Source: JAWUXM01 sp034111325 (GTDB lineage Bacteria > Pseudomonadota > Alphaproteobacteria > Rickettsiales > JABIRX01). Taken from it: a stretch of DNA of 17,910 nucleotides. The notes below the pieces were generated by a model. That model was given only the letters and a program-made list of their open reading frames with translations. It had not been told where the DNA came from and made no database searches. Positions 6,774-16,067 of this stretch are shown one piece after another. The stretch covers positions 1-17,910 of the forward strand of contig JAWUXM010000037.1 in the NCBI GenBank assembly GCA_034111325.1. The letters are read 5' to 3'. A program made the position numbers and the translations under genes. Positions within the stretch are counted from its first letter, which is position 1, and every line of letters begins with the position of its first letter.

Positions 6774-9032
6774 TTAGAAGCGAGTTCCAAAACTAATACG
6801 GAAGGTCTCCGTCCTATCATAATCTTCACGATCAATTGCCTTACTAAAGCTAAAGCTAATTGGACCTAATGGTGATGTCCAATTTACACCTGTACCAATT
6901 GAGGTACGTATGCTACCACTATCACGAATATCAGCACTATGATCATCAAGCAATGTTAAGCTTCCAGCACTAGCGAAAACCATACCTTTAAAACCTAATT
7001 CATCAGGTAAGCCTAATGGGAAGTTTATTTCGGTTGTTGCTTTGTAGAAAGCCTTTGCACCCAAAGAAGAGCCGTTTTGGTCGCGCGGGCCAATACCTGC
7101 ATTAGCAAAACCACGGAAAGAACTGCCTCCTAAGAAATAACGTTGATCAATACGGACTTTTTGTCCTTCCAAACCAGTAATATAACCACCTTTTGCTGAG
7201 ATTTTTATAACCAAGTTCTTATCAAAAAATGGGGTGTAGTTTAGCAATGATATATCATGTTGAATGGTTTTTGTATCACCGCCGACGCCAGCAAGCTTAT
7301 GTGATAATTTACCATAATAGCCATCGCTTGGGTTTAAACGGTCATCTCTTTTATCATAAATAAAGGCCTCGCCGACTGCTGAAACCGAGCGCTCACCAGC
7401 TTGTTCTTGGATGAAGTTAGAAGCGGAAGCATCAATATTGGAAACTTTATTTATGGAGTAAGAGTAATCAACAGTATGTGATAAATACTCACTTAGTGAA
7501 TAGGCAATAGAAACTCCAAAACCTGTTGAAAATATATCCGATAGGCTCTCACGATTGTCACTTCTAACACTAAAGACATTAAAACCAAAGGTTAGATCCC
7601 GATTCATAAAATAGGGGATTTGATAGCTAAAATCTATTTGATCAGAGCGGGATGATTTTTGCGCACTAAGAAAAACTGTATGTGCCTTACCCAATAAGTT
7701 GCGCTCTTTAACGCTTACATTACCAAGGAATTTCTCGGTTGTAGAATAACCAAAGCCAAAATTTAATTCTCCAGTTGCCTTTTCTGCTACTTCAACATCA
7801 ATATCAATAAGGCTAGGATTATCTGTTCTATTACGCTTGAAATCAACCTTGTCAAAGAAGCCAAGATTTTTAATTCTTTGTTGTGAGCGTTTTAATTTTG
7901 TAGCATTGAAGGGGTCACCTTCTAATAGTCTAAATTCGCGTCGTATAACTTTATCATATGTACGGCTATTGCCTTTGATATTAATATGATTAATGAATAT
8001 ACGACTATTTTTGCGTACTTTAAAAATAATATCAGTAATTTGGTTAGTGCGGTCTTTTACGATTTCATATTCAACATCAACAAAGGCAAACCCTTTATCA
8101 TTCAAGAAATTTAGCATTTCATCAACGGTATCATCAAGAAGCTTGATATTGAATAATTCACCTTTTTTGATTTTAACGAATTGACCAAGTTGCTTAATTT
8201 CTTCAGTTTGATATTCGCTTTTAATTTTATAGTCGCCGAAATGATATTTTTCGCCTTCCTTTAAATTATAGGTTAAAATGAAGCTGTTAATTTCCGGGAG
8301 TAATTCTGCTAGAGCTGAATTCATTTCAAAATCTGCATAGCCTCTTTCCATGTAGTAACGCCTTAATAGTTCCTTATCAAAAGCCATACGATCAGGGTCA
8401 AAGGAGGTGGAGGAGAATCTATACCATGTTTTTTCACGTGAATTTATTACTTCTTTTAGGATATTTGCCCGATAATTTTTGTTACCTACAAAAGTAATTT
8501 TGCGGATACGGCTTGTTTTACCTTCTTCTATTTTGAATAACAAATCAACGCGATTCTGCTTTAAAATAATAACTTTAGGAACGACTTTAATATCTACTCG
8601 TCCTGTTCTTTGGTAGACTTCAGTAATACGCATAACGTCTTTGCGTAATTGGGCTTTGGTATAGACTGCACGTTCTTGTAATTTTATTTCCTTCTTAAGG
8701 GCATCATCTCCTAATTTAGAATTACCTTTGAAAATGACTTTGTTAACTAATGGATTTTCTTCAACTTTGACGTTCAGGACACCCTTATTGTGCTTAATAT
8801 CAATGTTGGAGAATAAATTAGTTTTATAGAGGGCTTTGATGGAATCACTTAGTGATTGGTCTGTAATTGATTTACCTTGAGATATATTCATGTAAATTTC
8901 TATGGTATCACTTTCGATACGATGATTACCTTCAATATTAATCTCCTTTATAAGGAATGAATTATCGACAGCGTAGGCTTGTTGTCCTAGTAAGCCAAAT
9001 AACATTAATATGATGAAAAACCTTGTAACCAT
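6774..9032 (-). CDS. bamA: Outer membrane protein assembly factor BamA
   Basis: BamA is the core of the machine that folds and inserts beta-barrel proteins into the outer membrane. The product is 752 residues. A signal peptide (about 1-21, ending QAYA) leads into five POTRA domains (about 25-420). The first carries IKEINIEGNHRIESDTI and the later ones repeat the pattern, for example INHINIKGNSRTYDKVIRREF. A 16-strand barrel follows, with the conserved loop-6 RGF (about 640-642) in FLGGSSFRGF and a terminal Phe in FRISFGTRF. I chose ATG at 9032 because AAAAAGGAG ends 9 nt upstream. The frame could open three codons earlier with TTG at 9041, but that would sit directly against the Shine-Dalgarno sequence. 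The gene follows rseP by 16 nt, the normal alphaproteobacterial order. Confidence 0.97.
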   Translation of the reverse strand: MVTRFFIILMLFGLLGQQAYAVDNSFLIKEINIEGNHRIESDTIEIYMNISQGKSITDQSLSDSIKALYKTNLFSNIDIKHNKGVLNVKVEENPLVNKVIFKGNSKLGDDALKKEIKLQERAVYTKAQLRKDVMRITEVYQRTGRVDIKVVPKVIILKQNRVDLLFKIEEGKTSRIRKITFVGNKNYRANILKEVINSREKTWYRFSSTSFDPDRMAFDKELLRRYYMERGYADFEMNSALAELLPEINSFILTYNLKEGEKYHFGDYKIKSEYQTEEIKQLGQFVKIKKGELFNIKLLDDTVDEMLNFLNDKGFAFVDVEYEIVKDRTNQITDIIFKVRKNSRIFINHINIKGNSRTYDKVIRREFRLLEGDPFNATKLKRSQQRIKNLGFFDKVDFKRNRTDNPSLIDIDVEVAEKATGELNFGFGYSTTEKFLGNVSVKERNLLGKAHTVFLSAQKSSRSDQIDFSYQIPYFMNRDLTFGFNVFSVRSDNRESLSDIFSTGFGVSIAYSLSEYLSHTVDYSYSINKVSNIDASASNFIQEQAGERSVSAVGEAFIYDKRDDRLNPSDGYYGKLSHKLAGVGGDTKTIQHDISLLNYTPFFDKNLVIKISAKGGYITGLEGQKVRIDQRYFLGGSSFRGFANAGIGPRDQNGSSLGAKAFYKATTEINFPLGLPDELGFKGMVFASAGSLTLLDDHSADIRDSGSIRTSIGTGVNWTSPLGPISFSFSKAIDREDYDRTETFRISFGTRF

Positions 9033-9048
9033 TAACTGCAACTCCTTT

Positions 9049-10164
9049 TTATGAAAATATCACGGATCTGATATCATTAACTGTGATAAGCGTAAATAAA
9101 AACAATAAAAACATAAAGCTAACTTTATGAATTCTGTCTTGGACTTTAAGCGATACTGGTTTGCCCTTTACTGCTTCAATTGCATAAAATAGCAAATGTC
9201 CACCATCTAAGATTGGTAGTGGAAATAAATTTACCAAGCCAAGATTAAGCGATATCATAGCGATAAACCATAAGAGCAGTGCTATATTGCCTTGCGCATA
9301 TGATTCTTTTGTTACTTGCCCAGAATATTTGGCAATTTTTACTGGGCCGCTTAAGTCATTAATGCTACGTTTGCCAGTGATGATTTGCCCAAGGGCTTTT
9401 AAGGTTAGTGCAGACATGTCATAGCTTTTTTTTATTGCCAAGGGGAAGGCAAAAAAAGGATTGATTTTTTCATGAATTACTTTTGTTGAGCTAACACCCA
9501 AAAAGCCAATGGTAATTTTATTGCCGAATATATCATTCGTTTCTTTGGCCTGTGGCATAACGTTAATTAAGAGTTCCTGCTCATTTCTTTTTATCAAGAA
9601 TTTTAGAGAGATGTTAGGGCTGATTTGCACTATCTGTTGGAGATCGCTAAATTCATTAGTAGCGCTGCCATCAATGGCCAAAACTAAATCATTTGCTTGC
9701 AAACCTGCTTGGTATGCAGGGCTATTATCAGAGACTTGTGAAATCTCAGTTGTTGTTTTGCTAATCCCGTAAATACTGAGAAATGCGGTAAGTACAACAA
9801 TTGCCAATAAGAAATTAGCAAAAGGCCCAGCAAAGACAATCAAGGCGCGTTGATAAAGCGGTTTGAAAAAGAAAGTTTCTTTTTTCTCTTTGTCCGTTAG
9901 TTTTTGAACTGAGTTATTAGGTGTGCTAGCAGGGTTAGTATCACCGAACATTTTAACATAACCACCAAGTGGTAAAACGCAGATTTTCCACCTTGTGCCA
10001 GATTTATCATTGCGACCAAATAACTCTTTACCAAATCCAATTGAAAAAGATTCAATGCGTACACCGCATTTTTTGGCAACTATATAATGACCATATTCAT
10101 GTATAAAAACAATGAATGATAGGATAAATATAAAAGAAATTATGTAGTTGAGAGTATCAAACAT
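9049..10164 (-). CDS. rseP: Site-2 intramembrane zinc metalloprotease RseP
   Basis: RseP cuts membrane substrates such as anti-sigma factors and leftover signal peptides within the inner membrane. The 371-residue product has the zinc motif HEYGH at 22-26 in the first membrane segment and the third zinc ligand in LDGGH at 319-323 (preceded by NLFPLPI). One PDZ domain lies at about 120-210 (QVSDNSPAYQAGLQANDLVL). E. coli RseP has two PDZ domains; one is common in alphaproteobacteria. The start overlaps the dxr stop by 8 nt, so translation may be coupled; the ribosome site is weak. No anti-sigma substrate is visible in the window. Confidence 0.95.
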   Translation of the reverse strand: MFDTLNYIISFIFILSFIVFIHEYGHYIVAKKCGVRIESFSIGFGKELFGRNDKSGTRWKICVLPLGGYVKMFGDTNPASTPNNSVQKLTDKEKKETFFFKPLYQRALIVFAGPFANFLLAIVVLTAFLSIYGISKTTTEISQVSDNSPAYQAGLQANDLVLAIDGSATNEFSDLQQIVQISPNISLKFLIKRNEQELLINVMPQAKETNDIFGNKITIGFLGVSSTKVIHEKINPFFAFPLAIKKSYDMSALTLKALGQIITGKRSINDLSGPVKIAKYSGQVTKESYAQGNIALLLWFIAMISLNLGLVNLFPLPILDGGHLLFYAIEAVKGKPVSLKVQDRIHKVSFMFLLFLFTLITVNDIRSVIFS

Positions 10165-11308
10165 TGCTTAATATTTTTTTGGTTTTGTGACGAGTCTCTT
10201 TATCAACAGCAAAAACTTGTTCAAAAGAAGAGAGGTTTTCATTAGTAAAGGAATAGACCATTTCCTCAACGATTTCTGTAATGCGACAGAAGGATATTTT
10301 GCCTTTTAAAAAGCTACTAACGGCGATTTCATTGGCAGCATTCATAACAATCGGTAAACATCCATTATTTTCTAAAACATAATCTGCAATTTTGAGCGCA
10401 GGGAACCTTTCTAAATCTGGCGGAATAAAATTAAGCTGTGCTAATTTGTCAATTTCTAAATATTGATCTGTTTGCCTTAGTTTATTAGGGTAGCTCAGCG
10501 CATAGGAAATTGATACTTTCATATCAGGTTTGCTTAACATAGCAATGCAAGAACCATCAATATATGAAACAAGAGAGTGAATTATTGATTCTGGATGGAT
10601 AATAACTGCGAGCTGATCTTTGCGTATAGGAAAGAAATTATAGGCCTCAATTAGCTCCAAAGCTTTATTCATCATCGTTGCAGAATCAACTGAAATTTTT
10701 GCACCCATGCTCCAATTTGGATGTTTGACAGCTTGCTTGGGCGTAATATTTTTTAGTTCAGAAACATCTGTATTTAGGAATGGGCCACCAGATGCGCTAA
10801 TTGTTACTTTGTTAATTTCATCTAATTTATCAAAGTCAAAAGTTCTAAAAATACCATTATGTTCAGAATCCACAGGGATAATTGTAGTTTGATGTTTTTG
10901 TGCCAAGTCCTTTACAAGGCTACCAGCGCAGACTAAGGACTCTTTATTAACTAGTCCGACTATTTTTGAATTTTTAATTGCAGCAATAGTAGGCTTTAAG
11001 CCAGCTAGGCCAACGATTGCTGAGATCGTTACATCACTCTTTTCAGCGGCAGCCATTACTATACCTTCATCACCTGTAAGGATTTTTATATCATAATCTG
11101 CTAGTGCTGATTTTAATTTTTGTTGGTGGTCGCAATTACCAATCGCGACAGTTTTTGGTTTGAACTCCAAACATTGTTTTATGAATAATTCGATATTGTT
11201 GTGAGCCGTAAGAACATTAACCGTGAAGTCTTTTAAATTCTTTGCGATAATTTCTAACGTGGCAACGCCAATTGAACCGGTTGAGCCAAGAATGGAAATA
11301 GAGCGCAT
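10157..11308 (-). CDS. dxr: 1-deoxy-D-xylulose-5-phosphate reductoisomerase
   Basis: Dxr converts DXP to MEP with NADPH and a divalent metal, the committed step of the non-mevalonate isoprenoid pathway. The 383-residue product shows the NADPH-binding ILGSTGSIG at 6-14, VDSEHNGIF with metal ligands Asp147 and Glu149, SASGGPF at 171-177, HPNWSMGAKISVDSATMMNK at 196-215, and the third metal ligand in LELIEA (about Glu221). HPESIIHSLV follows. Its start shares one base with the cdsA stop (TAATG). It feeds the prenyl chain that UppS, two genes upstream, extends. Confidence 0.97.
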   Translation of the reverse strand: MRSISILGSTGSIGVATLEIIAKNLKDFTVNVLTAHNNIELFIKQCLEFKPKTVAIGNCDHQQKLKSALADYDIKILTGDEGIVMAAAEKSDVTISAIVGLAGLKPTIAAIKNSKIVGLVNKESLVCAGSLVKDLAQKHQTTIIPVDSEHNGIFRTFDFDKLDEINKVTISASGGPFLNTDVSELKNITPKQAVKHPNWSMGAKISVDSATMMNKALELIEAYNFFPIRKDQLAVIIHPESIIHSLVSYIDGSCIAMLSKPDMKVSISYALSYPNKLRQTDQYLEIDKLAQLNFIPPDLERFPALKIADYVLENNGCLPIVMNAANEIAVSSFLKGKISFCRITEIVEEMVYSFTNENLSSFEQVFAVDKETRHKTKKILSNV

Positions 11309-11988
11309 TAAAAAATCTTATTGTAATGTAAAAGGGCAATAAGTAGGGCAATTGGTGCAGCAATCATCAAGCCATCAACACGATCTAATATTCCGCCATG
11401 ACCAGGAAAAAGATTACCAGTATCTTTTATTTTAAATTTACGCTTGATAAAGGATTCAAGTAAGTCACCGCATTGTGAAGCAACAGAAAGTAATATGGTT
11501 AATAATATGAAGGAGAAAAAGCCAATCTCTTTTGTTACAAAGAAAGTAAGCATTGCAACAATTGCTGCGCCACCAATGCCGCCGACAAAGCCGCTCCAAG
11601 TTTTGTTAGGGCTGATCTTCTCAGCGAGTTTAGCACCGCCAAATGTTTTTCCGGTCAAATATGCCATGATATCTGTTGCCCAAACTGTAAAGAGTAGCCA
11701 AATCAAAATATCAGCACCATTAGCAAAATTACGAATAAGCATAAGTGACATCACTGGAATCGTAATATAGAAAATCCCAAAGATATTCCAGTTAAATGCG
11801 ATATCATCACTACCTTGTAGGGTCATTTCCTTCCATTCAAAGGAGATAAGTATTACGGCGACAAGCATTATGATGTTGAAGAGTACGCCGCCAGTTATAA
11901 CGAAGGCAAGAGTAAGGGGAATAGCAATAGCAGCTGTGATTGCACGTTTTTTTAATTCGGGCGTTAGTAACGTTTTAAATTTTTCCAT
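11308..11988 (-). CDS. cdsA: Phosphatidate cytidylyltransferase CdsA
   Basis: CdsA makes CDP-diacylglycerol from phosphatidic acid and CTP in the inner membrane, the branch point of phospholipid synthesis. The 226-residue product has several hydrophobic segments, the ISPNKTWSGFVGG motif in the middle, and the signature region from about 174 to 208 (GDLLESFIKRKFKIKDTG, then FPGHGGILDRVDGLM). It is short: many CdsA proteins have 260-285 residues, and the missing length is at the N terminus, as in several alphaproteobacteria. The start overlaps the uppS stop by 14 nt. Confidence 0.94.
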   Translation of the reverse strand: MEKFKTLLTPELKKRAITAAIAIPLTLAFVITGGVLFNIIMLVAVILISFEWKEMTLQGSDDIAFNWNIFGIFYITIPVMSLMLIRNFANGADILIWLLFTVWATDIMAYLTGKTFGGAKLAEKISPNKTWSGFVGGIGGAAIVAMLTFFVTKEIGFFSFILLTILLSVASQCGDLLESFIKRKFKIKDTGNLFPGHGGILDRVDGLMIAAPIALLIALLHYNKIF

Positions 11989-12691
11989 AGCGTCTTTCCC
12001 TCTTTATATAATCATTAATTGCCGTTTCAAAAGCTTTCTTGTTAAAAGCTGGCCACAATGTCTCCGTGAAATATAATTCGGTATATGCTAATTGCCACAA
12101 TAAAAAATTACTTATTCTTTTATCTCCACCAGTGCGAATCAATAAATCAGGATCAGGCATTTCACTATTGTATAAATATTTGGCAAAAATGTCTTCATCA
12201 ATTTTTATAATGTTCTTATCATCAAGAATTTGCTGCACAGCATTAATGATTTCATTGCGTGCACCGTAATTTAGGGCAATGTTGAGGGTCATTCCTTTAT
12301 TTGTTGCAGTTAGTGCCTCAATATCATCAATGCCTTTTTGAATTTCGCTATCGAAAGCTGCGCGGTCACCAATAATTTTAACTTTAATATTTGCTTCATT
12401 CAGTTCACTTGCATCTTGTCTTAAATATTCTTTTAGCAATCTCATCAATTCAGCAACTTCTTGCTTTGGTCTTTGCCAGTTTTCAGAAGAAAAAGCATAA
12501 ATTGTTAGAAATCTAATATCGAGAGTTCGGCAATATTTTAAAATATTTTTTAATGTTTTTGCGCCTTTTTTATAGCCAATAAGCGTTGGCAGGAGCTTTT
12601 TCTTTGCCCAGCGTCGATTACCATCCATAATAATGGATATATGTTTAGGCAGGATATCTTTAGGGAATGTATCTAGAATATAATGTGGCAT
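11975..12691 (-). CDS. uppS: Undecaprenyl diphosphate synthase UppS
   Basis: UppS extends farnesyl diphosphate with eight isoprene units to make the C55 carrier for cell wall and surface sugars. The 238-residue product shows HISIIMDGNRRWAKK at 17-31, with the Mg-binding catalytic Asp23, then GYKKGAKTLKNIL, LTIYAFSSENWQRP, and the C-terminal DLLIRTGGDKRISNFLLWQ and FTETLWPAF blocks. Length is typical of cis-prenyltransferases. It begins 6 nt after frr and overlaps cdsA by 14 nt. Confidence 0.96.
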   Translation of the reverse strand: MPHYILDTFPKDILPKHISIIMDGNRRWAKKKLLPTLIGYKKGAKTLKNILKYCRTLDIRFLTIYAFSSENWQRPKQEVAELMRLLKEYLRQDASELNEANIKVKIIGDRAAFDSEIQKGIDDIEALTATNKGMTLNIALNYGARNEIINAVQQILDDKNIIKIDEDIFAKYLYNSEMPDPDLLIRTGGDKRISNFLLWQLAYTELYFTETLWPAFNKKAFETAINDYIKRERRYGKI

Positions 12692-12697
12692 GTGCTT

Positions 12698-13249
12698 CTA
12701 AACATGCATTATATCTGTTTTTTTCTTATCAAAAAGCTCTTCAGCCTGCTTAGTGAAGTCATCAATAATTTTTTGTATTTCATCAGTGTTACGATGTGCG
12801 TCATCTTCAGAAATTTCACTGTCTTTTTGTTGTTTTTTGACAGATTCAATTCCATCACGTCTGATATTACGCATAGCAATTTTGACATTTTCTAAATACC
12901 CAGAACATATTTTTACTAATTCTTCGCGGCGTTCAGCGCTCAGCTTTGGCATAGGTATCTTTATAACATCACCATCGCAAGCTGGGTTGAAACCCATATT
13001 GGCATTCATAATAGCTTTTTCAACGGTGCTAACTAAAGTTTTATCCCAAACTTGTACAGTAAGCATGGTTGGATCTTGATTATTGACTGTTGCTAGTTGA
13101 TTTAGGGGCATAAAATCATTATAGGCTTCAACTTTTATTGGGTTGAGAAGGTCAGGCGTTGCGCGGCCAGCACGGACAGAGGCCATATTTTTCATGAAGG
13201 AGTCAAGCGAAGCTTGCATTTTCTGTCTTACAGTTGCGATATCAGTCAT
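12698..13249 (-). CDS. frr: Ribosome recycling factor
   Basis: RRF splits the post-termination ribosome together with EF-G. The 183-residue protein is a near-tRNA mimic. SMKNM-type and VRAGRATPDLLNPIKVEAY blocks are at the N terminus, followed by PLNQLATV, and the C-terminal helical block includes RRDGIESVKKQQKD, ISEDD and DEIQKIIDDF. I chose ATG at 13249 because AAAGG lies 8 nt upstream and the product then starts MTDIATVRQKM, as in the family. An in-frame ATG at 13297 would overlap pyrH by 38 nt and add 16 unrelated residues. The ribosome site lies over the pyrH stop. Confidence 0.96.
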   Translation of the reverse strand: MTDIATVRQKMQASLDSFMKNMASVRAGRATPDLLNPIKVEAYNDFMPLNQLATVNNQDPTMLTVQVWDKTLVSTVEKAIMNANMGFNPACDGDVIKIPMPKLSAERREELVKICSGYLENVKIAMRNIRRDGIESVKKQQKDSEISEDDAHRNTDEIQKIIDDFTKQAEELFDKKKTDIMHV

Positions 13250-13259
13250 ATTTAAACCT

Positions 13260-13979
13260 TTATTGGATTGAAGTGTATTTACCTTTGCCTGAAACAACTT
13301 TTACGAAGCCATTAGGTTCTTTGATAGAGAAGACTATTATTGGTAGTTTGTTTTCAGAAGCAAGAGAAATGGCTGACGCATCCATAACTTTAAGATTCTT
13401 GGTGAGGACGTCTTGGTATGAGACATTGTCATAGCGTATGGAGGTTTTGTCTTTTTTAGGGTCGCTAGAATATACGCCATCAACATTTGTTCCCTTAAAT
13501 AGCGCATCACAGCCAACTTCAACTGCACGTAAGCTTGCTGCAGTATCAGTTGTAAAAAATGGATTGCCAGTTCCGCCAGCAAAAATTACCACGCGGCCTT
13601 TCTGCATGTGGCGTATTGCTTTGCGACGAATATATGGCTCGCAAATTGCTGTCATTGGAATGGCTGATAATACTCTAGTATCGACGCCTAGTCTGTCCAG
13701 TGAGTTTTGTAAGGAGAGGGCGTTTATAACAGTAGCTAGCATGCCCATATAGTCCGCTGAAGAGCGCTCCATGCCTTGTTCTGCAGCTGACGCTCCGCGA
13801 AAAATATTGCCGCCGCCGACAACAAGGCAAATTTCTAAGCCTTGGTCATGTACTTGTTTGATTTCTGAGGAAATGCGATCAATAGTTTTGACGTCATGGC
13901 CAAATGACAAATCTCCCATCAAAGACTCACCAGAGACTTTTAGGAGTACTCTTTTATATTTATCACTTGCAACTGCCAT
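13260..13979 (-). CDS. pyrH: Uridylate kinase PyrH
   Basis: PyrH phosphorylates UMP to UDP and is a hexamer regulated by GTP and UTP. The 239-residue protein belongs to the amino acid kinase fold. Motifs are KRVLLKVSGESLMGD at 9-23 (phosphate binding), CLVVGGGNIFRG at 51-62, SADYMGMLATVINAL at 74-88, and FAGGTGNPFFTTDTAASLRA at 133-152. The start has only AAGGG directly against the ATG, but its sequence and length match family members, so I keep it. A 54-nt AT-rich gap separates it from tsf; I see nothing else in that gap. Confidence 0.97.
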   Translation of the reverse strand: MAVASDKYKRVLLKVSGESLMGDLSFGHDVKTIDRISSEIKQVHDQGLEICLVVGGGNIFRGASAAEQGMERSSADYMGMLATVINALSLQNSLDRLGVDTRVLSAIPMTAICEPYIRRKAIRHMQKGRVVIFAGGTGNPFFTTDTAASLRAVEVGCDALFKGTNVDGVYSSDPKKDKTSIRYDNVSYQDVLTKNLKVMDASAISLASENKLPIIVFSIKEPNGFVKVVSGKGKYTSIQ

Positions 13980-14033
13980 CCCTTAACTAATTAAATATTA
14001 AAAAAATATAGAGATTTTAATCGTAATTTATAA

Positions 14034-14951
14034 CTAAGCTTTTGCCATCTCTGCAACTTCACTAGCAAAGTCATTATCTTCTTTTTCTATGCCTTCACCA
14101 AGTATGAATAAAGTGAAATTAGTTATTTTTAAATCAATATTATTATCCTTAGCAAATTGGCTAATTAAGTCTTTGATTTTAGTTTTGCCATCCATAACAA
14201 ATGCCTGCTCGAGAAGTACAACTTCTGCATAGAATTTACTAATTCTTCCTTCAACCATTTTTTCGATAATTTCTTCAGGCTTGCCTGAGGCGCGAGCTTG
14301 TTCGGCAAAAATAGCCTTTTCTTTCTCAACTAATGTTTGGTCAAGAGTGTTAATGTCAAGAGATTCAGGTTTCGAAGCTGCTATATGCATAGCGATTTTT
14401 TTACCAAATTCTTCAACTAAAGCTTTATCGCCATTAGACTCAATAGCAACTAACACACCAATCTTCCCGAGGTTTTCTGCTGCAGCATTATGGACGTAGC
14501 TAGCAACAACTCCTTGAGTAACTGATAGTATATTTACTTTTCTTAAAGAAAGGTTCTCGCCAATAACACCAACTGTACTGGTGATTTCTTCTGCAATAGT
14601 AATGTCTTTTTTCGGGTGTTTTGCAGATTTTAATGATTCCAAATCTTGGTTGCTCAGAGCTGTTTGTGCAATATCTTGCGCTAAAGTAATAAATTGCTCG
14701 TTCTTAGCAACGAAGTCAGTTTCTGAATTTAGCTCAATCATTGCTGCTTTATTTTCAGCCTTAGCAATTGATATCAAGCCTTCTGCAGCAACACGCCCAG
14801 ACTTCTTGGCTGCAGCCGCCATGCCTTTTTTGCGTAACCAATCTTTAGCTTGCTCAAAATCATCACCAACTTCTGTTAATGCCCTTTTGCAGTCCATCAT
14901 GCCTGCGCCAGTCGTTTCTCTAAGTTTTTTGATAAGGGATAAATCTGCCAT
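14034..14951 (-). CDS. tsf: Elongation factor Ts
   Basis: EF-Ts exchanges GDP on EF-Tu. The 305-residue product has an N-terminal UBA-like domain (IKKLRETTGAGMMDCKRAL at 7-25), the TDFVAKNEQF motif at 78-87 that enters the EF-Tu switch region, a dimer core with two related subdomains, and the GKPEEIIEKMVEGR-type block near 220. Length is typical for alphaproteobacteria. It lies 14 nt downstream of rpsB, with AGGT ahead of the ATG. Confidence 0.97.
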   Translation of the reverse strand: MADLSLIKKLRETTGAGMMDCKRALTEVGDDFEQAKDWLRKKGMAAAAKKSGRVAAEGLISIAKAENKAAMIELNSETDFVAKNEQFITLAQDIAQTALSNQDLESLKSAKHPKKDITIAEEITSTVGVIGENLSLRKVNILSVTQGVVASYVHNAAAENLGKIGVLVAIESNGDKALVEEFGKKIAMHIAASKPESLDINTLDQTLVEKEKAIFAEQARASGKPEEIIEKMVEGRISKFYAEVVLLEQAFVMDGKTKIKDLISQFAKDNNIDLKITNFTLFILGEGIEKEDNDFASEVAEMAKA

Positions 14952-14965
14952 TTTGTACCTATTAT

Positions 14966-15943
14966 TTATTTAACATCTTTTTTTGCTGGAGCCTTTTTAG
15001 GCTTAACTTCTTTATTGGCTGCGGCTGCCTTAGGTTTAGATTCTTTTTTGGTCGGAGATGCCTTAGGTTTTGATTCCTCCGTAGCTACAGTTTCTTTAGG
15101 GGCGGTTACCGTAGGTTTCTCAGCCATCTCTTTTTTTGCAACAGCTTTAGGCTTAGCTTTTTCTACTTCAGCTATATCATTTGCTGTAACCTTATTGCTC
15201 TCTTGTAGTTTTTGAAGAGGTTTAGCTGCTGCAGATATGGCAGTTGCTTTGCTTAGATTCGCATTGAGCCCAGCAAGAACGCTATCCGCCATTAATTTAC
15301 AGTATAGTTCAATAGAGCGAATTGAGTCATCATTTCCTGGGATAGGGAAGTCAATGCCTTCAGGGTTAGAGTTGCTGTCTACTATAGCAATAATTGGTAT
15401 ACCGAGTTTTTTAGCTTCTAGAACTGCTATGTCTTCTTTGTTAGTATCTATAATGAAGAGAAGGTCAGGACGGCCACCCATATTCTTAATTCCACCTAGT
15501 GACTTTTCTAATTTTTCACGTTTTTTTGTAAGGTTTAGCTTTTCTTTCTTTACGAGCACTGACTCAGTGTTATTGAGTGCTTTGTCTATATTATCTAGGG
15601 TTTTGATAGAGTTGGATACTGTGTGCCAGTTAGTTATCATTCCGCCTAACCAACGGTGATTAACGTAATATTGTGCACATCTTGTTGCATGTTCGCTAAC
15701 GGCGCCAGATGCTTGTTTTTTGGTGCCTACAAAGAGTATGCGGCCATTATTTTGAGCGACATCTGCAGCAGCTTTTAATGCGCGGTGAAGCAGCACTTGT
15801 GTTTTTGCAAGGTTTAGGACGTGAACGTTGTTTTTTACGCCATAAACATATGGAGCCATTTTAGGATTCCAGCGTTTAGTGTTGTGACCGAAGTGAACGC
15901 CAGCTTCTAGTAAATCACGGATGGTATGTTTTGGTAAATTCAT
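14966..15943 (-). CDS. rpsB: 30S ribosomal protein S2 with a lysine-rich C-terminal tail
   Basis: S2 binds the small subunit near the head-body junction and is needed for S1 binding. Residues 1-235 are a complete S2: RDLLEAGVHFGHNTKRWNPK at 9-28, GRILFVGTKKQA at 67-78, RWLGGMITN at 97-105, LFIIDTNKE at 162-170, and IPIIAIVDSNSNP at 182-194. E. coli S2 is 241 residues; this one is 325. Residues from about 240 form a low-complexity tail rich in Lys, Ala, Pro and Glu with repeated KPKA-type units, like a histone H1 tail. The ribosome site is weak (GGGT), and the leader may fold for self-control. rpsB leads the operon. Confidence 0.96.
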   Translation of the reverse strand: MNLPKHTIRDLLEAGVHFGHNTKRWNPKMAPYVYGVKNNVHVLNLAKTQVLLHRALKAAADVAQNNGRILFVGTKKQASGAVSEHATRCAQYYVNHRWLGGMITNWHTVSNSIKTLDNIDKALNNTESVLVKKEKLNLTKKREKLEKSLGGIKNMGGRPDLLFIIDTNKEDIAVLEAKKLGIPIIAIVDSNSNPEGIDFPIPGNDDSIRSIELYCKLMADSVLAGLNANLSKATAISAAAKPLQKLQESNKVTANDIAEVEKAKPKAVAKKEMAEKPTVTAPKETVATEESKPKASPTKKESKPKAAAANKEVKPKKAPAKKDVK

Positions 15944-16063
15944 TTTAGTAACCCATTTTTATAGTTATTAATTAATGTAGGAAAATGACCCAGTAAAGGG
16001 ACTATCAGTATGGAAACAATCCTACACAAGATTTATGGTCTGTAAGTAATAGACCATATTGTG
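15944..16063 (-). promoter_or_regulatory. Structured rpsB leader, possible S2 autoregulation site
   Basis: The region between a candidate promoter and rpsB can fold. On the minus strand CACAA (16059-16063) pairs with TTGTG (16025-16029). Inside it ATGGTCT (16051-16057) pairs with AGACCAT (16035-16041) around a 9-nt loop. Downstream, GTAGGA (16020-16025) can pair with TCCTAC (15977-15982). E. coli S2 is known to repress its own rpsB-tsf mRNA through the leader. I did not recognise a named leader family here, so the role is inference. Confidence 0.4.
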
Positions 16064-16067
16064 GGCG

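Noticed and set aside
9033..9041. TTG start for bamA three codons upstream
   Set aside because: It lies directly against the GGAG motif. ATG at 9032 has normal spacing of 9 nt.
13250..13297. Longer frr start inside pyrH
   Set aside because: It adds 16 residues absent from RRF proteins. The ATG at 13249 has AAAGG at good spacing.
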